NCBI GenBank assembly: GCA_000158135.1
Contig: DS999531.1
Span: forward strand, 1,579,774 to 1,643,773
Source of the DNA: Rhodobacteraceae bacterium KLH11
Lineage (GTDB): Bacteria; Pseudomonadota; Alphaproteobacteria; Rhodobacterales; Rhodobacteraceae
Direction of reading: 5' to 3'
Length of the DNA: 64,000 bases
Shown here piece after piece: positions 26,915-36,119 of the stretch. Made by a program: the position numbers and the translations under genes. Every line of letters starts with the position of its first letter. The first letter of the stretch is position 1. The notes under the pieces were generated by a model. It had not been told where the DNA came from. It searched no databases and worked only from the letters and a program-made list of their open reading frames with translations.

Positions 26915-28195
26915 ATGTCCATTGAAAAAACCGATACGCTGGTTGTTGGCGGCGGGCAGGCTGGTATCGCGCTGAGCGAGCATCTGGGAAACAACAATGT
27001 CCCCCACATCATACTGGAAAAGAACCGCACCGCCGAGGCGTGGCGTACCGGGCGCTGGGATGCGCTGGTTGCCAATGGCCCGGCATGGCATGACCGGTTT
27101 CCCAGCCTGTTGTTCAAGGGTGACGACCCCGACGCGTTTGTGTCCAAGGATCGGGTCGCCGAATATCTGGTTGACTATGCCGAGATGGTCAAAGCGCCCA
27201 TCCGAGAAGGCGTTGAGGCCTTGAAAGCCGAACGTCTGCCGGGGCAAGGGGGGTTTCGTGTTGAAACCTCTGCCGGTGAAATTCATGCCAAACGCATCGT
27301 GGCTGCCACGGGCGCGTTTCAACAGCCGGTCATCCCGCCGATCGTGCCGGAAACGGCGGGCGTCGAACAGTTGCATTCCTTTTATTACAAAAACCCCGGT
27401 CAGTTGTCTGACGGTGCTGTACTGGTTGTGGGCGCCGGGTCTTCTGGCGCGCAGATCGCAGATGAGTTGAACCGCGCGGGCCGCAAGGTCTTTCTGTCGG
27501 TTGGCCCGCACGACCGCCCGCCGCGTCGTTATCGTGGTCGCGATTTTGTCTGGTGGCTGGGCGTTCTGGGCCTGTGGGATGTGGCCGCGATGAAGCCGGG
27601 CACCGAGCATGTCACGATCTCGGTCAGTGGTGCCTATGGCGGCCACACAATGGATTTCCGTCGTCTGGGCAATGAGGGTGTCACCCTCGTTGGAATGACC
27701 AAGAGTTTTGAAGATGGCACCCTCAGTTTCTCAGATGATTTGCAGCGGAACGTGGCCGCTGGCGATGCCAATTATCTTGAGATGCTTGATCTTGCGGATG
27801 CCTATGTTGAACGCACCGGTATCGAGCTGCCAGAAGAGCCCGAGGCACGCAAAGCGTTTGCTGATCCCGATTGTCTGACCAACCCCTTGGCGTCGATTGA
27901 TTTTTCCAGGGAAGGCATCACCACGATTGTCTGGGCTACGGGCTTCCGGCAGGATTTCAGCTGGATCAAGGCCAACGCCTTTGATGACAAGGGCGCACCG
28001 GTTCATCAGCGTGGCGTTTCAATCGAACCGGACGTGTACTTTCTTGGCCTGCCCTGGCAATCGCGCCGTGGCTCGACCTTTATCTGGGGTGTGTGGCACG
28101 ACGCCAAATACATTGCCGACCAGATCGCGATCCAGCGCGCTTATGCCGATTACGATGGTCAGGCGGCCATCATCGCCCCCGCTGCTGCTGAATAA
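26915..28195 (+). CDS. Flavin-containing monooxygenase-like FAD/NAD(P)-binding protein
   Basis: The 426-residue protein has two Rossmann motifs. The N-terminal FAD site is VVGGGQAGIALSEHLG (residues 9-24) and the second, NADPH-type, site is VVGAGSSGAQIADEL near residue 170. An FMO-like region between them and a late ATGF block (VWATGFRQDFSW) are also present. This matches class B flavin monooxygenases of the FMO/YUCCA type that oxygenate nitrogen or sulfur atoms, or oxidise aldehydes. The ATG at 26915 (MSIEKTDT) is chosen over upstream frames. It is the first gene of an operon with RidA, a DUF1028 protein and an aldehyde dehydrogenase. Confidence 0.9.
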   Translation: MSIEKTDTLVVGGGQAGIALSEHLGNNNVPHIILEKNRTAEAWRTGRWDALVANGPAWHDRFPSLLFKGDDPDAFVSKDRVAEYLVDYAEMVKAPIREGVEALKAERLPGQGGFRVETSAGEIHAKRIVAATGAFQQPVIPPIVPETAGVEQLHSFYYKNPGQLSDGAVLVVGAGSSGAQIADELNRAGRKVFLSVGPHDRPPRRYRGRDFVWWLGVLGLWDVAAMKPGTEHVTISVSGAYGGHTMDFRRLGNEGVTLVGMTKSFEDGTLSFSDDLQRNVAAGDANYLEMLDLADAYVERTGIELPEEPEARKAFADPDCLTNPLASIDFSREGITTIVWATGFRQDFSWIKANAFDDKGAPVHQRGVSIEPDVYFLGLPWQSRRGSTFIWGVWHDAKYIADQIAIQRAYADYDGQAAIIAPAAAE

Positions 28196-28213
28196 GATTA
28201 CAGGACACACCAA

Positions 28214-28630
28214 ATGGCGCATACTCGCATTCGCAAATTCAACACTAAAGAAACCTATCCCGAGCAGAACCTCGACAACGATCTGTGTCAGGCCGTTGTC
28301 ACGCAGGGCGGCAAGACTGTCTATCTGCGCGGTCAGTGCCCGCAAAATCTGGACGATGCGGTCAATATCGACAGCCATGACCCGGTCGAACAGACCCACA
28401 AGGTGATGCAGAACATCCGCCAACTGATCGAAGAGGCCGGTGGCACGATGGAACATCTGGTCAAGGTCGTCGTTTACATCACCGATGTCCGCCACCGCGA
28501 GGCCGTCTATCGCACCATGGGCGAGTATATCAAAGGGGTTTATCCCTGCTCGACCGGGCTGGTGGTTCAGGCGCTGGCGCGGCCTGAATGGCTGGTTGAG
28601 ATCGACGGCACCGCTGTCATCCCCGACTGA
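28214..28630 (+). CDS. RidA-family protein
   Basis: The 138-residue protein has the YjgF/YER057c/UK114 fold. The C-terminal arginine-containing block is ALARPEWLVEIDGTAV, with a preceding YPCSTGLVVQ segment. RidA proteins hydrolyse reactive enamines/imines formed by PLP enzymes and flavin oxidases. Residue variation in the C-terminal motif means it could belong to an Rid1-7 subgroup instead of RidA proper. It starts 18 bp after the monooxygenase, which forms imine-type products in related systems, so imine clearance is a sensible role. Confidence 0.92.
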   Translation: MAHTRIRKFNTKETYPEQNLDNDLCQAVVTQGGKTVYLRGQCPQNLDDAVNIDSHDPVEQTHKVMQNIRQLIEEAGGTMEHLVKVVVYITDVRHREAVYRTMGEYIKGVYPCSTGLVVQALARPEWLVEIDGTAVIPD

Positions 28631-28714
28631 TCTTACCGCTCATTTGAGGAAACCGGGCTGTGCTTGCACACTCACGCGCCGCACACCCCGGTCTTTGTCG
28701 TTAAGGAGGTTTGC

Positions 28715-29389
28715 ATGACTTTTTCACTGGTCGCCCGTTGCGCTGACACCGGTATGTTCGGTTTGGCGATTTCGTCGTCATCGCCCGCCGTTGCCGCCCG
28801 CTGTTCCTTTGCGCGTGCAGGCGTCGGGGCAGTTGCGTCGCAAAACGTGACCGACCCCAGCCTCGGCCCGCTGACGCTGGACCTGATGGAGCAGGGCAAG
28901 ACTGCGCCGGATGCGATTGCTGAGGTGACCGCCCGCGCGAAGTTCATGGAATACCGTCAGGTTCTGGCCGTGGATAATTCGGGGCGGACGGCGATCCATT
29001 CCGGCCCCAACAGCCTTGGCATCTGGACGCAGGCGCAGGCTGAAAACGTGGCATCGGGCGGTAACCTTCTTGCCAATGACGGTGTTCCACAAGCTATCGT
29101 TGACGGCTTTCTGGCCGCCTCCGGGCATATCGGAGACCGCCTGATTGCCGCGATGCGGGCCGGTTTGGCCGCAGGTGGTGAGGCCGGTCCAGTGCATTCC
29201 GCAGGTTTGAAGATCGTTGACAAGGTCAGTTGGCCAGTGGCCGACCTGCGCTGCGACTGGACCGAGGATTGCCCGATCGAGGCTGTTGCGACAGCCTGGG
29301 ATGTCTACCAACCACAGCTTGACGCCTATATCCAGCGCGCGCTCGACCCGCGCGAGGCACCGTCCTACGGCGTGCCGGGCGACGAATAA
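28715..29389 (+). CDS. DUF1028 family protein
   Basis: The 224-residue protein begins MTFSLVARCADTGMFGLAIS and continues with SSSPAVAARCSFARAGVGAV, the conserved start of DUF1028 proteins, which are predicted Ntn-hydrolase-like. A GGEAGPVHSAGLKIVD block and a C-terminal DLRCDWTEDCP motif complete it. The molecular activity is not established; amidohydrolase-type cleavage has been suggested by fold. The ATG at 28715 follows AAGGAGG. It lies between ridA and the aldehyde dehydrogenase in one operon, which supports a role in amine or amide breakdown. Confidence 0.9.
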   Translation: MTFSLVARCADTGMFGLAISSSSPAVAARCSFARAGVGAVASQNVTDPSLGPLTLDLMEQGKTAPDAIAEVTARAKFMEYRQVLAVDNSGRTAIHSGPNSLGIWTQAQAENVASGGNLLANDGVPQAIVDGFLAASGHIGDRLIAAMRAGLAAGGEAGPVHSAGLKIVDKVSWPVADLRCDWTEDCPIEAVATAWDVYQPQLDAYIQRALDPREAPSYGVPGDE

Positions 29390-29405
29390 TCAGGGAGATA
29401 CACGG

Positions 29406-30902
29406 ATGTTGGACTATTCACACGAAGACTGGAAAAGCCGCGCTGCCGGATTGTCGTTTCGCGGGCAGGCCTTCATTGACGGCAAATTCGTCGATGCCGC
29501 ATCAGGCAAAACCTTTGACAGCATCAACCCGGCCACCGGCGCAGTGCTGACCCAGGTCGCGGAATGCGACGAGGAAGATGTGAACCACGCAGTTGCGGCG
29601 GCCCGCGCGGCGTTCGAAGATGGCAGATGGTCGCGCATGGCCCCCGGTGACCGCAAAGCGGTGATGCTGAAACTTGTCGATCTGATCCGCGCCAATCTGG
29701 AAGAGATGGCCCTGCTCGACAGTCTCGATATGGGCAAACTGGTAACGGATGCCGTCACCGTAGATGCCCCGGGTTCCGCACATTTCTTCCAGTGGTATGC
29801 CGAAGCCATCGACAAGGTCTATGACGAGGTTGCGCCCACCGGTCCCGGTGATCTGGCGCTGGTCAGCCGTGTCCCTCTGGGGGTTGTTGGTGCGGTGACA
29901 CCGTGGAACTTCCCGCTGGACATGGCCACCTGGAAAGCGGCGGCTGCGCTGGCCGCTGGCAACTCGGTTGTGCTGAAACCGGCGGAACAATCGCCACTGT
30001 CAGCGCTGCGTCTGGCAGAGCTGGCGGCTGAGGCTGGCATTCCTGATGGTGTTTTCAATGTGGTTCCCGGTTTTGGCACGACTGCGGGTCGAGCATTGGG
30101 CTTGCATATGGATGTGGATTGTCTGGCCTTCACCGGCTCGACCGCCATCGGCAAGATGTTCATGCAATATTCGGGCCAGTCGAACCTGAAACAGGTCTGG
30201 CCGGAAACCGGCGGCAAAAGCCCTAATCTGGTCTTTGCCGATTGCGAGGATCTGGATGCCGCTGCCGATATGGCCGCCTTTGGCATCTTCTTCAATCAGG
30301 GCGAAGTTTGCTCGGCCAATTCGCGGCTTTACGTTGAACGTTCGATCAAGGATGCGTTTGTCGAAAAGATGATCGCGCGTGCACAGGCGATGCAACCGGG
30401 CGATCCGCTGGATCCGATGTCCAAAATGGGGGCCATTGTTGACGAAAAGCAAACTCAGGGCATCATGCGTTTTGTTGAGGATGGCAAAAAAACTGCCAAT
30501 CTGGTGGCTGGCGGGGAACGTGTCACCGTCGATGGCAAGGGCTGCTTTATTCAACCAACCATCTTCGACGACGTAGCCCATGACAATCCGCTGGCGCGCG
30601 ATGAGATTTTCGGCCCCGTCCTGTCGGTCATCCCTTTCGACACTGAAGAGCAGGCCGTAACCATGGCCAATGACTCGATCTATGGTCTTGCCGCGTCGGT
30701 CTGGACGGACAATCTGTCACGCGCCTGCCGGGTGTCGGACAAGCTGATGGCGGGAACCGTTTCGGTAAACACGATGGATGCGCTGTCGGCTATGACGCCG
30801 TTTGGGGGCATGAAACAGTCGGGCTTCGGGCGCGATTTGTCATTGCACTCGCTTGAAAAATATACTGCCTTGAAAACAACGTGGATCAAGTACAAGGCTT
30901 GA
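29406..30902 (+). CDS. Aldehyde dehydrogenase (PuuC-like)
   Basis: The 498-residue NAD(P)+-dependent enzyme has the general-base glutamate E267 (PETGGKSP) and the catalytic cysteine C302 (GEVCSANSR), the nucleotide site TPWNFPLDM and the C-terminal PFGGMKQSGFGRD motif. It is most like gamma-glutamyl-gamma-aminobutyraldehyde dehydrogenase PuuC and related aminoaldehyde dehydrogenases. In this locus it would oxidise the aldehyde made by the aminotransferase or monooxygenase. The ATG at 29406 follows GGGAGA. It ends 25 bp before the LysR gene and is probably co-transcribed with it. Confidence 0.95.
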   Translation: MLDYSHEDWKSRAAGLSFRGQAFIDGKFVDAASGKTFDSINPATGAVLTQVAECDEEDVNHAVAAARAAFEDGRWSRMAPGDRKAVMLKLVDLIRANLEEMALLDSLDMGKLVTDAVTVDAPGSAHFFQWYAEAIDKVYDEVAPTGPGDLALVSRVPLGVVGAVTPWNFPLDMATWKAAAALAAGNSVVLKPAEQSPLSALRLAELAAEAGIPDGVFNVVPGFGTTAGRALGLHMDVDCLAFTGSTAIGKMFMQYSGQSNLKQVWPETGGKSPNLVFADCEDLDAAADMAAFGIFFNQGEVCSANSRLYVERSIKDAFVEKMIARAQAMQPGDPLDPMSKMGAIVDEKQTQGIMRFVEDGKKTANLVAGGERVTVDGKGCFIQPTIFDDVAHDNPLARDEIFGPVLSVIPFDTEEQAVTMANDSIYGLAASVWTDNLSRACRVSDKLMAGTVSVNTMDALSAMTPFGGMKQSGFGRDLSLHSLEKYTALKTTWIKYKA

Positions 30903-30927
30903 CCCGCGAGATTGCGGAGATGCGCCT

Positions 30928-31866
30928 TTGCCCTTCAGATACACGCTGCGACAGCTTGAATATTTTGTGGCCGTCGGAAAGGCGGGCAGCATCGCTGCCG
31001 CCAGCGACAAGCTGAACGTCTCATCTCCGTCGATCTCGGCGGCGATCACCCAGCTTGAGGTCGAGTTTGGTGTCACCCTGTTCGTGCGCGAACACGCGCG
31101 CGGCCTGTCGTTGACACGGGCCGGGCACAAAGTCATGGAGCGCACCGAATTTGTGCTGCGCGAGGCCGAATTGCTGGCGACGCTGGCCGGAGAGATCGCG
31201 GGCAAGGTCCAGGGCATTCTGTCGGTTGGCTGCCTGTTGACGTTTGCGCAGATCGTCCTGCCGGGATTGCGGCGGGATTTCGAGGCCGCTTATCCTGACG
31301 TCCGTATCGAGCAACGCGAGCTGAATCAGGCCGATATCTTCAGCCAGTTGCGCCGGGCCGAACTGGACATCGCGCTGACCTACGATCTGGACATCCCGAC
31401 CGATCTTGAATTCCAGCCCCTTCATGAACTGCCGCCCTATGTGGCGCTGGGCGAAGGGCATCCCTTGGCCAACCGCGCCGAACTGACGATCCCTGACCTG
31501 CGGGACAGCCCCATGGTTCTGCTGGATCTGCCGTTCAGCGGCGAGTATTTTCTGTCCTTCTTCCGCGATGCCAACATTAAGCCAAATATTGCAGAACGCA
31601 CCGCAGATATGTCGGTTATGCGGTCTCTGGTCGCCAATGGGTTCGGGTTCTCGATTGCCAATATCCGCCCGCTGAATACCTTGTCGCCGGACGGGAAGAA
31701 GCTGATCTTTGTCCCCCTGGCCGGAGACCTTCGCCCGCTGAGGCTGGGCCTGCTGCGCGCACGTGCCGAGAATGAGACGAACACGTCAAAAGCTTTTATC
31801 GAACACTGTACGCAAGCTGTGAAATCGGGAACGCTTCCGGGCCTTTGTGCGCGGGGGCAAGAGTGA
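30928..31866 (+). CDS. LysR-family transcriptional regulator
   Basis: The 312-residue protein has an N-terminal LysR helix-turn-helix (residues 5-65; LRQLEYFVAVGKAGSIAAAS and NVSSPSISAAITQLE) and a periplasmic-binding-like effector domain. The start is a TTG at 30928 preceded by GCGGAGA; no better in-frame ATG is present near the conserved N-terminus. The TTAG-N7-CTAA element 11 bp after its stop, and the same motif upstream of the monooxygenase operon and the ABC operon, contain a T-N11-A core and are its likely binding sites (inference). Confidence 0.93.
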   Translation: MPFRYTLRQLEYFVAVGKAGSIAAASDKLNVSSPSISAAITQLEVEFGVTLFVREHARGLSLTRAGHKVMERTEFVLREAELLATLAGEIAGKVQGILSVGCLLTFAQIVLPGLRRDFEAAYPDVRIEQRELNQADIFSQLRRAELDIALTYDLDIPTDLEFQPLHELPPYVALGEGHPLANRAELTIPDLRDSPMVLLDLPFSGEYFLSFFRDANIKPNIAERTADMSVMRSLVANGFGFSIANIRPLNTLSPDGKKLIFVPLAGDLRPLRLGLLRARAENETNTSKAFIEHCTQAVKSGTLPGLCARGQE

Positions 31867-31876
31867 TCGCCGGGTC

Positions 31877-31891
31877 TTAGAAATCTCCTAA
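31877..31891. promoter_or_regulatory. TTAG-N7-CTAA motif, copy 2
   Basis: TTAGAAATCTCCTAA lies in the 139-bp gap between the lysR-type gene and the argE-like gene, 115 bp upstream of the latter. It shares spacing and the CCTAA right half with the copies at 26636 and 37296. Confidence 0.5.
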
Positions 31892-32005
31892 CCTGTGCTT
31901 CGCCATTCCCGGATTTAAGTATTTTCCCCGTCGTATAGGCTTGGAGAGCACGCCCTCTCACGGCCAAGATCACATCGGCTTATAGTTGAAAACAGGTTCG
32001 ATCCC

Positions 32006-33154
32006 ATGACGTCTACACTGGATATTCTCGACAAGCTTGTTGGCTTCGATACGGTCAGTAAAAACTCGAATCTCGCGCTTGCCGCTTATGTCGAAGAGTT
32101 TCTGGAGGCACGCGGATTTGTTGTTCACCGCATCACCGATCCCGGCGGTGACAAAACCGGGCTTTATGCGGAAAAAGGGCCAGAGGGCGATGGCGTTCTG
32201 CTGTCGGCCCACACCGATGTTGTCCCTGTAGAAGGTCAATGCTGGACCCGCGATCCGTTTCGCCTGACCAGGGAAGGTAATCGCGTCTATGGGCGCGGCA
32301 CGACGGATATGAAGGGATATCTGGCCTCTGTCATGGCGCTGGCAGATCGAACTGCCGGGGCCGATCTGCGCGAACCGCTCAGGATCGCACTGTCCTACGA
32401 CGAAGAGGTGGGCTGCGTTGGTATCCAGCACATGTTGGACCGGCTTGCCCCGATGCTGGGCCAGCCCCGTGCTTGTTTTGTGGGCGAACCCACCGAGATG
32501 CAGGTAGCAGTGGGGCATAAGGGCAAAGCCGCGCTGCGTGCGATCTGCCACGGTCAAAGCGGGCATTCGGCGCTGTCTCCGAACTTTGTCAACGCGCTGC
32601 ATTTGGCAACCGATTTTGTGGGCGCACTGCGCGCCCTGCAAGAAACCTATGAAAAAAGCGGGAATAGCGACCCGGCCTATTCAGTGCCGTATACAACATT
32701 CCATGTCGGCATGATGTCCGGTGGCAGGGCATTGAATATCGTTCCGGATCGCGCCGAGCTTACCTTTGAATACCGTCATCTGGCCTCGGATCTTGGGAAA
32801 GACATCTTGTCCCGGATTCAAGATGCAGCGATCCGGATTGGCGCGCGATATCAGCCGCTTTGCCCCGAGGCACGCATCGAGGTCGAACAATATAACGCCT
32901 ATCCCGGGCTGGAGGTCGCCAAAACCGAAAGCGTTATTGCTTATGCCCAGAAACTGGCGCAAAGCAACGCCACCACCAAGGTCGCGTTTGGCACCGAGGC
33001 CGGGTTTTTCAGCGAGTTGGGCATTCCCACCGTCGTCTGCGGCCCCGGGTCAATGGAACGTCAGGGCCACAAACCGGATGAGTATCTGGAGATCGGCCAG
33101 CTGAACGCCTGCGACGCGATGATGGACCGGATACTGGAAGACATCAGTCGCTGA
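32006..33154 (+). CDS. argE: Acetylornithine deacetylase-like M20 metallopeptidase
   Basis: The 382-residue protein is an ArgE/DapE-type M20 deacylase. Metal-binding and catalytic blocks are visible: LLSAHTDVVP, RGTTDMKGYLAS, SYDEEVGCVG, the dimerisation-domain segment GKAALRAICHGQSGHSA, and FGTEAGFFSELGIPTVVCGPG. ArgE removes acetyl from N2-acetylornithine; homologues act on other N-acylated amines. Location in a polyamine locus suggests deacylation of an N-acyl amino acid or amine instead of arginine synthesis. The precise substrate, and so the symbol, is tentative. Confidence 0.85.
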   Translation: MTSTLDILDKLVGFDTVSKNSNLALAAYVEEFLEARGFVVHRITDPGGDKTGLYAEKGPEGDGVLLSAHTDVVPVEGQCWTRDPFRLTREGNRVYGRGTTDMKGYLASVMALADRTAGADLREPLRIALSYDEEVGCVGIQHMLDRLAPMLGQPRACFVGEPTEMQVAVGHKGKAALRAICHGQSGHSALSPNFVNALHLATDFVGALRALQETYEKSGNSDPAYSVPYTTFHVGMMSGGRALNIVPDRAELTFEYRHLASDLGKDILSRIQDAAIRIGARYQPLCPEARIEVEQYNAYPGLEVAKTESVIAYAQKLAQSNATTKVAFGTEAGFFSELGIPTVVCGPGSMERQGHKPDEYLEIGQLNACDAMMDRILEDISR

Positions 33155-33253
33155 AGCGTCACATGACATTGCCGGGATCGGTACCTGACGCTTCAAGGCG
33201 CCGGGGTGTGCAGTGTCAAACACCGGTCAGGGTTCGGCCATCGGCGCTTTGGC

Positions 33254-33296
33254 AAAAAAGAAGCCCCCCGAACCAGCCGAAGCCGGGCCGGAGGGC
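33254..33296 (-). terminator. Rho-independent terminator of the ABC transporter operon
   Basis: Read on the minus strand, a GC-rich hairpin (GCCCTCCGG pairing with TCGGGGGGC, G-T pair included) is followed by TTCTTTTTT. It lies 24 bp beyond the substrate-binding protein gene stop and ends the four-gene transporter operon. It could also stop readthrough from the argE side. Confidence 0.7.
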
Positions 33297-33319
33297 CAAA
33301 AACCTGAGGGGATCAGATT

Positions 33320-34357
33320 TTATTTCTTCAGGTTGGTCCAGATCTGGTCATAGACCGCCTGGGTTTCTTCGTCACAGACCTCGATAAAGACGCCCGGGCC
33401 TGCATCGGCATGGGGATTCTTTTCTGGCTGGGCCGCCAGTGCGGGGTCAAGAAAATCGCCCACGCCGTTCACGCCCGCGTTGTACTGGGCAAAATTCGTT
33501 ACAGTTGCGATGTTTTCAGGTTCCAGCAGGAAATCCATGAAGATCAGCGCATTGTCGCGGTTGGGCGCGTCTTTCAGCAAAACGACGTTGTCCATCCACG
33601 CGATATAGCCTTGCGTCGGATAAGCGTATTCGACATTGGCCCCTTCTTCGCGCGCCTTGGCGGCAAAACCGTCATAAATCTGGCCAACGGCGGCGTCACC
33701 CGAAACAAGAACCTCTTTAGCGGTGTCAGAGTTGAACGAGGCCCAGTGTGCTTTGGCTTCTTGCAACATGGCGTTCAATGCCTTCAGCTGCTCACGATCG
33801 GTCGAGCACTGGGGGATACCCATATGCAGCGCCGCCATGGCCATCACTTCGCCCTGACTGTCCAGCATGTTGATGCGACCCTGCAGCTCGGCTGGTGGAT
33901 TGAACAGGATGTCGGTTGTCTGAATGTCACCGTCATAGGCGTCACGGCTGACCGCAAAGCTGGTCGAACCCCACTGATACGGGATCGAGGATTGGCGACC
34001 GGGATCAAAGCTGGGGTCGGACCATTCCTCGGCAATGTTGCCTTTGTTTTTCAACTCACCATCAGCGATGGTGTCCAGCATACCTTCGCCTGCCATGATC
34101 GAAACCATGTAGTCGCCCGGCACGGACACGTCATAGGTGCCAATGCCCCCGGCCTTGAGCGAGGCCAGCATCGACTCGTTCGAGTCGTAAGTGTCCATGG
34201 TGACGGTAATGCCGGTTTCGTTGGTGAACTTGTCCAGCAGCTCTTGCGGGATGTATTCGAACCAGTGGTACAGAACCAGCTCACCCTCAGCTGCGGCAGC
34301 GTTAGCACCAAGGGCCAGGGCAAAGGCAGCGACGCTGCTCTTCATCATGTGTTTCAT
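33320..34357 (-). CDS. Polyamine ABC transporter substrate-binding protein (PotD/PotF type)
   Basis: The 345-residue protein has a cleavable signal peptide (MKHMMKSSVAAFALALGANA, then AAA-EG) and the bacterial SBP domain of spermidine/putrescine receptors, with LVLYHWFEYIPQELLDKF, a YDSNESMLASL loop and SVPGDYMVSIMA. Many aromatic and acidic residues that line polyamine sites occur (YQWGSTSFAVS, GYIAWMDNVVLLKDAP). The start MKHMMK at 34357 follows GGAGA. It is the last gene of a potA-potH-potI-potF-like operon. Confidence 0.93.
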   Translation of the reverse strand: MKHMMKSSVAAFALALGANAAAAEGELVLYHWFEYIPQELLDKFTNETGITVTMDTYDSNESMLASLKAGGIGTYDVSVPGDYMVSIMAGEGMLDTIADGELKNKGNIAEEWSDPSFDPGRQSSIPYQWGSTSFAVSRDAYDGDIQTTDILFNPPAELQGRINMLDSQGEVMAMAALHMGIPQCSTDREQLKALNAMLQEAKAHWASFNSDTAKEVLVSGDAAVGQIYDGFAAKAREEGANVEYAYPTQGYIAWMDNVVLLKDAPNRDNALIFMDFLLEPENIATVTNFAQYNAGVNGVGDFLDPALAAQPEKNPHADAGPGVFIEVCDEETQAVYDQIWTNLKK

Positions 34358-34376
34358 GTGTCTCTCCATCTGTTGG

Positions 34377-35186
34377 TCATTTTGTGTTGTCAGACTTGCT
34401 GACGAAATAGCTGATCGTGACCATGACGATGGACACACTCAGCAACATGGTCGAAATCGCCATGATATTCGGTTTGATCCCCTGTTTGACCGAGCCAAAG
34501 ATCGCTGTGGGCAGGGTTTCAACGCCCGCACCTTTCACAAAGTTAGTGATGATGAAGTCATCCAGACTGACGATGAAAGCCAGCAGAAAGCCCGAGATGA
34601 TGCCGGGCATCATCAGCGGCAACAGGATCTTGGTGAACGCCTGCCGTTTGGTGGCATAGAGGTCCAGGGCGGCCTGCTCATAGCTGTCTTCGATCCCCTG
34701 CATCCGGGCCGAGATCGGCAGGTAGGCAAAGGGAATGCAAAACGCGATATGGGCCAGCAGGATCGTCAGAAGGCCGCGCTCGAACCCGATCGAGTTGAAA
34801 AAGATCAGAGTCGCAACCGCAAGGACGATTTCTGGAACCATAAGCGGCAGGCTGATCAACCCGAAGGAAACGGTGCGGAAGCGGAATTTACCCCCGCGTA
34901 CCATACCCGTTGTCGCCAGCGTCGCGATGGTTGTCGCGGTCGTTGCCGCGATGATCGCGATGATAAAGCTGTTCTTGGCGGCTGTTTTGAACTTTCCGCT
35001 CTCGGGTCCGGTGAAGACATCCGCATACCAGCGCAGCGAAACACCTTCCCAGTTGGTCAGCGATTGCGAGGCGTTGAAGCTGTAGACAGTGACGACAATC
35101 AGCGGAGCGTAGAGGATGACGAGGCACAAAAGGGTGATCCCTTTGAAGCCGGCATACGTCTTGATATCGAATTGCTTGCTTGCCAT
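34377..35186 (-). CDS. Polyamine ABC transporter permease (PotI/PotC type)
   Basis: The 269-residue inner-membrane protein has six predicted hydrophobic helices. The EAA cytoplasmic loop for ATPase contact is visible as [21 protein letters not shown]. It begins with [20 protein letters not shown], typical of the second permease of spermidine/putrescine systems. It starts 3 bp after the partner permease stop and sits 19 bp upstream of the substrate-binding protein gene. Confidence 0.93.
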   Translation of the reverse strand: MASKQFDIKTYAGFKGITLLCLVILYAPLIVVTVYSFNASQSLTNWEGVSLRWYADVFTGPESGKFKTAAKNSFIIAIIAATTATTIATLATTGMVRGGKFRFRTVSFGLISLPLMVPEIVLAVATLIFFNSIGFERGLLTILLAHIAFCIPFAYLPISARMQGIEDSYEQAALDLYATKRQAFTKILLPLMMPGIISGFLLAFIVSLDDFIITNFVKGAGVETLPTAIFGSVKQGIKPNIMAISTMLLSVSIVMVTISYFVSKSDNTK

Positions 35187-35189
35187 TGG

Positions 35190-36119
35190 TCAGCCCCCCG
35201 CCTTGTCGGCTTTGGCCTGCTGCCGGGTCGAGAACATCAGGATGATCAAAACCATTGTCAGCAGGATCATCGACGCGGCGGCCCCGAACGGCCAGTTGCC
35301 TGCATTGCCCTTGAACTGTTCCTCAATCAACGAGCCGATCATGAAGTTCTTGGCACCACCCAGCAGGTCGGGTGCAAGGAATGACCCCATTGATGGAACA
35401 AAGACCAAAATACAGCCGGCAAAAACGCCTGGTTTGACTGCGGGAAGCAACACGCGACGCAATGTGGTCCATTTCGACGCATACAGGTCGGCTGCGGCTT
35501 CGGAGAGGGCAAAGTTATAGCGTTCGACCGCTGCATAGATCGGCAGCACCATGAACGGCAGGTACGAATAGAACAGGCCCAATTGTACTGCGAAGTTGGT
35601 ATTGACGATATGCAGGGGGCTGTCGATCAGGCCGATATTCATCAGAAAATCATTCAACGGACCCTGATCGCGCAGCAGGAATTTCATCGAGACGGTCCGG
35701 ATCAACAGGTTCACCCAATAAGGGATGGTGATCAGGAACACCCAGACCGGGCGCATGTTCTCGGATCGGGTGGCGATAAAATAGGCCGTTGGGAACCCGA
35801 TCACGAGGCTTAGCAACGTGGCCGCCCCGGCCTGCCAGATCGAGCGCCAGAAGATCGTGATATAGGTCCATTCGATCTTGGCGGGGTCGTCCCCGAACAA
35901 CCCGCGATCAAAGAAGAACTGATCATAGGCCGCCAGCGAGAATTCCCAGATTACACCGCCACGGAACTCTTTCGTCAGGAAAGAGTAGATCAGCATCATG
36001 ATCACCGGTGCCAGCACCAGAATGGCCAGTGTCACCCAGGCGGGCAACAACAGCCAGGTACGGGCCTCTTTATAGGTGTCTGTCGTTGCGCTGCCGCCGC
36101 TTGCCGCCCCTGCCGCCAT
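35190..36119 (-). CDS. Polyamine ABC transporter permease (PotH/PotB type)
   Basis: The 309-residue protein has an extended N-terminal cytoplasmic stretch, six hydrophobic segments (for instance LLLPAWVTLAILVLAPVIMM and VWVFLITIPYWVNLLIRT) and the EAA loop SEAAADLYASKWTTLRRVLLP. This is the larger of the two permeases of Pot systems. Its start codon overlaps the end of the ATPase gene (position 36119), so translation is coupled. Confidence 0.93.
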   Translation of the reverse strand: MAAGAASGGSATTDTYKEARTWLLLPAWVTLAILVLAPVIMMLIYSFLTKEFRGGVIWEFSLAAYDQFFFDRGLFGDDPAKIEWTYITIFWRSIWQAGAATLLSLVIGFPTAYFIATRSENMRPVWVFLITIPYWVNLLIRTVSMKFLLRDQGPLNDFLMNIGLIDSPLHIVNTNFAVQLGLFYSYLPFMVLPIYAAVERYNFALSEAAADLYASKWTTLRRVLLPAVKPGVFAGCILVFVPSMGSFLAPDLLGGAKNFMIGSLIEEQFKGNAGNWPFGAAASMILLTMVLIILMFSTRQQAKADKAGG